DNA from: Flaccisagitta enflata
Taxonomy: Eukaryota > Chaetognatha > Sagittoidea > Aphragmophora
Direction of reading: 5' to 3'
Assembly (NCBI GenBank): GCA_965153355.1
Contig: OZ231128.1
Location: 25,358,001 to 25,422,000, forward strand
DNA: 64,000 nucleotides
Each line of letters starts with the position of its first letter. The first letter of the stretch is position 1. Made by a program: the position numbers and the translations under genes. Shown in pieces: positions 58,785-64,000 of the stretch. The notes under the pieces were generated by a model. The model was not told where the DNA came from and did no database searches. It was given only the letters and a program-made list of their open reading frames with translations.

Positions 58785-59408
58785 GGGCAGCGGCCCCAAA
58801 GGGCCGATGTCCTGTAGGACACAGGGGTGAATTTCCTTACGTCCGTCCGTACGTACGTACGTCCGTCCGTCCGTACGTCCCCCCCCCTTGGAAGCTTCTC
58901 AAGCCTCTCAGGCCTCATATCCGGCCTCTCAGGCCTCAAATCTGGCCTCTCAGGCCTCAAATCCAGCCTCTCAGGCCTCAAATCCAGCCTGTCAGGCCTC
59001 AAATCCAGCCTCTCAGGCCTTAAATCCAGCCTCTCAGGCCTCAAATCCAGCCTCTCAGGCCTCAAATCCGGCCTCTCAGGCCTCAAATCCAGCCTCTTGG
59101 GCCTCATATTCAGCCTCTTGGGCCTCAAATCCAACCTTTTGGGCCTCATTCCAGCCTCTTGGGCCTTAAATCCAGCCTCTCAGACCTCAAGTTCCCATTG
59201 AATAACAAAAATTGAAAAAAAAAATGCAAAATTCCCAATGAATATCACGGAAAATTACCCCAAATGTGCCCTCTCAGGACGTAAGGAAATTCACCCCTGT
59301 GTCCTACAGGACATCGGCCCTTTGGGGTCGCTGCCCTGCTCTCACTCCACTTCAGCTAATCACTCCAAGCAGGGCATCGGGTACCGCTGACCATGTGCGA
59401 TCCTTGGA
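58785..59408. mobile_element. Family-2 repeat with 58-bp inverted ends and minisatellite core
   Basis: Bases 58785-58842 (starting GGGCAGCGGCCCCAAAGGGC) recur inverted at 59279-59336. Between are GTCCGTCCGTACGTACG and about fourteen 21-bp units of CCTCTCAGGCCTCAAATCCAG type (units overlap by design of the repeat). After the right arm comes the shared tail GGGTACCGCTGACCATGTGC. Confidence 0.85.
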
Positions 59409-59447
59409 TGACTTGTTTTTGATATTAATTTTAGCGGTCTTCCTAGG

Positions 59448-59493
59448 CCGTAAGAATTGATTTGACACCAGATTTTTCTTAGTTGGACATGAA
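59448..59493. mobile_element. Left half of the palindromic mini-element
   Basis: CCGTAAGAATTGATTTGACA ... TTAGTTGGACATGAAT aligns with the intact copy at 43788. The match ends at ATGAAT, where LINE sequence begins. Confidence 0.65.
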
Positions 59494-61524
59494 TAAAGAA
59501 GTACGCGTTCGGGATAAACCAAACCCGTGGATGAATACAGAAATTTTGGCTTCTATAAGGAAGCGAAACATGCTTTTTTCTAGATTCAAAAAAAGTGGGA
59601 AAAATCCCGTTTTGTACAAAGAGTATTGTAAGGCTCGGAACGCTGTACAAAGAGATGTTACGTTGGCCAAAGAGACATTTTTTAAGCAAGGGGTCGAAAG
59701 GAATAGTGGTGATTCGGGGAAGCTTTGGCGCCACTTAAGCTCTCTTGGCTACAGCAAAAAATCTGCCAGTTCTTCTTCGGGCATAGTTTTGGAAAATGAC
59801 GGCTCTAAAGTTTTTGACGCGGCTGGTGTTGCAAGTCTTTTTAATAGATTTTATACAACTGTAGCTGCTGACCTGGTCTCAAAACTACCCAATCCATACG
59901 GAATTTACTGTACTGCAAGCAGAACTTTCAAAGACTTTTATTTTCGGAAGATTGGTTCTCGGCCCCAATTTGTTCTTACTCCTGTCACGAGTCATTTTAT
60001 ACGCGGTCAGCTAAAATCTTTGAATCCTAGAAAAGCAGTGGGCATGGACGAAATTGCTTCCCGATTTTTGCATGATTGCATGATTGCATGATTGCTTCCC
60101 GATTTTTGCATGATTTTTGCATATCATCAATCTTTCTATAACCACTGAAACGGTTCCCACTGATTATAAAGATGCTAAAGTTGTACCGGTTTTTAAGAAG
60201 GGATCTAAGCTTGATGTAAGTAATTACCGTCCAGTCAGTATTTTGAATATTTTATCTAAAGTACTGGAACGGGCGGTTCATACTCAATTGGATGAGTATT
60301 TGAAAAAACGTGGCATATTGTTTGATTATCAATCGGGCTTTCGTAGCGGCTACTCGACGGATTCGTGTCTCATTGGGCTAACAGACTATGTTAGATCTGA
60401 GATGGGCAAGGGAAATCTAGTTGGCATGTACTCATTGACCTTCAAAAGGCCTTTGACACCGTTGATCATTCAATTTTGATTGACAAACTGAGTGCTATTG
60501 GTGTGACATCGCCTTGGTTTAGTTCTTACCTATCCAACCGTAGACAATGTGTAGAAGTCAATGGTGTACGATCTGATTTTCTTCCGGTGACCTGTGGCGT
60601 ACCACAGGGGAGTATTTTAGGTCCACAACTCTTTCTTTTATATATCAATGACATGATCACTAGTGTGGACTGTAAGCTGTCGTTATATGCTGATGACTCG
60701 GCCTTGCTTTTCTCTCAAAAGGACTTGGATGTCATTTCAGACCGTCTCAGTAAGGAGTTGTCAAACTGTAGCGTTGGTTAGTCGACAACAAGCTGTCTCT
60801 CCACGTTGGAAAGACAGAATGTTTGCTCTTTGGTACGAAGAGAAAGTTGGGCAAGTTGGGTGACTTTCAGGTCTTCTGTGATGGGACGGCTGTTGATCGA
60901 GTAACCAACGTTAAATACCTTGGTGTCCAGCTTGATAGTAACTTGGGGGGCACTGAGCATATTGGCACCATTTTAAAAACATGCTCAGGCCGACTTGCTT
61001 TCCTGTATCGAAACTCGGCTTTTCTGGACTTTCATTGTAGACGCCTTTTATGCTCATCTCTCATTCAACCGCACATAGATTACTGCTGTAGTGCATGGTA
61101 CGGTGGTCTTACTGTTGCAATGAAGAATAGGCTCGATACAATTCAGCGCAAGATGGTACGATTTGTGCGGGGTATGGACTTTAGAGATCACGTTGGTAAC
61201 AGGGAACTGGGTGCACTTTTCTGGCTTTCAATTCCTGACCGTGTTACCTATTTTCGAATGATCCATCTTTTCAAAATAAGAAACAAGACGGTGCCCAGTT
61301 ACCTGTCCTCATGTTTCACGTCTGTATCCCAGACACACACGCACAACACTCGAGGAAGTGGCCACAACTTCCAACTTTCACGCGATCTAGCACTTTCTTG
61401 GAATAGCTTTTCCTTTTTGGCATCCAAAGAATGGAATGCCTTGCCGCACGAGTTAAAGGATTTAAGCGATTTATGCGTTTTCAAAAAAAGATTGAAGTCA
61501 TATCTTTTTACTCACTATGACTGA
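59494..61524 (+). pseudogene. Broken reverse transcriptase of the LINE
   Basis: Reverse transcriptase copies LINE RNA into the genome by target-primed reverse transcription. Four frame segments carry the motifs in order: the pre-RT linker (KPNPWMNTEILASIRKRN), SNYRPVSILNILSKVLE, YQSGFRSGYSTDS, GVPQGSILGPQLFLLYINDM, the catalytic YADD at about 60690, then NVKYLGVQLDSNL and a C-terminal region ending THYD-TGA at 61524. Breaks: a short duplication near 60065-60118 (GATTGCTTCCCGATTTTTGC repeated) disrupts the frame, a shift near 60430 falls in the first catalytic Asp block, and another shift lies near 60775. No endonuclease domain is present. The copy cannot encode a working protein as it stands. 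Assignment to Jockey/CR1 is by motif style only. Confidence 0.88.
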
Positions 61525-61743
61525 TAATATTGGAAATGGCCCGGATTTTTTTCTTTAGCTGTATGCGACCTATTAGTGGGTCACTTGTTACTTTTTGCTT
61601 TACCGTGTAACTTATTATTGTTAATTTGAGGACTCTATTGGAAAAAAGTTTTCGGACTTTCATAGACTATCCTCCGACGCATCACTTACAATGCTACATT
61701 GTATTTTTGTTGTCGACAATATATTCATTCATTCATTCATTCA
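59494..61743 (+). mobile_element. 5'-truncated non-LTR retrotransposon (Jockey/CR1-type), frameshifted
   Basis: Contains the linker and reverse transcriptase of a LINE, no endonuclease, about 235 bp of 3' UTR and a 3' tail of (ATTC)5. Both junctions can be fixed because the element splits a palindromic mini-element present intact elsewhere in the window. Confidence 0.85.
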
Positions 61744-61780
61744 ATCTACGTGAAACAAGAGAAAAAATCAATTCTTACGG
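61744..61780. mobile_element. Right half of the palindromic mini-element
   Basis: ATCTACGTGAAACAAGAGAA then AAATCAATTCTTACGG, matching the right half of the intact copy (ATCTATGGGAATCAAGAAAA, then ATCAATTCTTCCG). Confidence 0.65.
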
Positions 61781-61825
61781 TATATTTGACTGTAATGACT
61801 GAATATGATATAATTTATCTCCAAC

Positions 61826-61933
61826 CTGTCAAGCGTGAGGCTCCCTGTGTCGAACACTGTTTCTTCTTGAGATGAAATCCAGTTAGGAATTGACAAGCCC
61901 ACGAATATGGAAAACCCCAAAATGAAAACGTTC
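61826..61933 (-). CDS. SLC23 transporter, penultimate exon
   Basis: A 108-nt phase 2-2 exon after TTTCTTTTCAG, ending GACAG/GTTGGA. It encodes NVFILGFSIFVGLSIPNWIS and then SQEETVFDTGSLTLD, matching the SLC23 helix NLFVLGFSMFFGLVLPNYL and the following extracellular loop. Confidence 0.93.
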
Positions 61934-62560
61934 CTGAAAAGAAATTCAATTGAGTTTAGATTTCATTCACATTATGAACTTGGGATTTTCTCGAGCCCAT
62001 TCCACATCGATTCCTCTCGTTGTCAATTTAACCTGGTTATGGATAAACTATAGGTTGATTGATTGATTGACTGGTTGATTGATTGATTGATTGATTGATA
62101 TAATGAACATTACGTCCAATGAAGCGCCCCAAACTTCAACACTGACTATCACCAATCTTACCACGGTTGAGGCTTGGTAAAAAAATAACCCATGCAAAAT
62201 TTCAGGCCTCTAGAACCGCGGGAACCTTTGTTAGGGTGACCATGAAGTTTCCATACAGATCTATGGCAGAGACAAAATTTGCATGATAGAGATATTGATT
62301 CCAATGCTAATTTAATACAAACTTCAACCTCACCCTAACGAAGGTTCCTGCTATCTCAGAGGCCCAAAATTTTGCATGGAATATTTTTTTACCAAGCCTC
62401 AACTGTGGTAAGATTGGTGAGAGCCGTAGTCGAAGTTTGGGGCGCTTCACGGGACGTAATGAACATTCAAGATTGTGCATCATACTAATATTCATCACCG
62501 TGTATTCCACAACTTGATCTTGGTTGGTCAGTCTGTCGACTATTAACACACATGCAATAC
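61934..62560 (-). other. SLC23 intron with (TTGA)n and a foldback element
   Basis: GATTGATTGA repeats at about 62053-62100, then the element at 62111-62458. Confidence 0.8.
62111..62458. mobile_element. 348-bp foldback element with 8-bp target duplication
   Basis: Ends TACGTCC and GGACGTA, arms of about 140 bp (GAAGCGCCCCAAACTTC against GAAGTTTGGGGCGCTTC). ATGAACAT flanks it on both sides (62103-62110 and 62459-62466), an 8-bp duplication as made by hAT-type transposases. Confidence 0.8.
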
Positions 62561-62724
62561 CTCGAAGAATTCAAAGGAACGTTTTCCAGATTAGTGAAGG
62601 CGACGGAAGTGATGGAAGCGAAGAGCACAAACAGAATTCCTCCAAGAATCGGATCGGGAATCGTCGAGAAGAAGGCCGTCAATTTGCCGAACATGCCAAA
62701 AATCAGCATGAACACGCCGGCAGT
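62561..62724 (-). CDS. SLC23 transporter, exon with the PDPILGG motif
   Basis: A 164-nt exon after CTCTACAATCAG, phase 0 in and phase 2 out (TCGAG/GTATTG). It encodes AGVFMLIFGMFGKLTAFFST and then IPDPILGGILFVLFASITSVAFTNLENVPLNSS. These match the SLC23 stretch GKFTALFASLPDPILGGMF and the SNLQFVDMNSSRN end of this region. Upstream exons, including the QNxGxxxxT substrate motif, lie beyond the window or were not found. The three exons make the last 268 residues. Confidence 0.94.

Positions 62725-64000
<1,276 letters not shown>

Overview
This window is nuclear DNA from an invertebrate metazoan. The genes are animal genes (7SK capping enzyme, TIM23, a TUT/Cid1 uridylyltransferase, an Ig/EGF/Kazal/LDLa extracellular protein, RAMP4/SERP1, an SLC23 carrier) split into small GC-rich exons with GT/AG introns. 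Between them lies AT-rich DNA crowded with microsatellites, foldback elements and small DNA transposons. I cannot place the phylum from the sequence.

Layout. Bases 1-3101 are intron and tandem-repeat DNA of a MEPCE (bin3) orthologue whose large first coding exon lies at 3102-4799 (-). TIMM23 follows at 5221-5874 (-) in the same direction. A terminal uridylyltransferase-like gene occupies 6640-10741 (-) in at least five exons. From 11857 to 24094 (+) runs an extracellular multidomain gene: a split Ig domain, a small EGF/follistatin-type module, one giant exon with 15 Kazal domains, then an LDL-receptor class A exon. SERP1/RAMP4 is at 26444-27445 (+), with a perfect ERSE-II site about 550 bp upstream. 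An unrecognised but well-formed gene runs from 42502 down to 28768 (-), starts with a myristoylation-type MGN motif and has a 10.7-kb intron full of repeats. From 42503 to 56374 I see only repeats. The C-terminal part of an SLC23 (nucleobase/ascorbate) transporter occupies 62724-56375 (-). Its last intron contains a 5'-truncated, frameshifted non-LTR retrotransposon.

Exon joins were derived by hand. In every gene the exon lengths, splice phases and known family order agree, which is the main support for the calls. The most unusual non-gene signal is a dispersed repeat with a (GTCY)n core and an 18-nt terminal hairpin. Its stem differs between copies, yet both arms change together (AGTCGC, AGATGC, AGGTGC and AGTTGC stems). 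It resembles Helentron-associated (DINE-1/mini-me type) elements. The most interesting gene-level signal is the end of the Kazal exon. There a TAG stop overlaps a GTTAGT donor and is followed by AATAAA, which suggests a switch between a Kazal-only protein and a longer LDLa-containing one.
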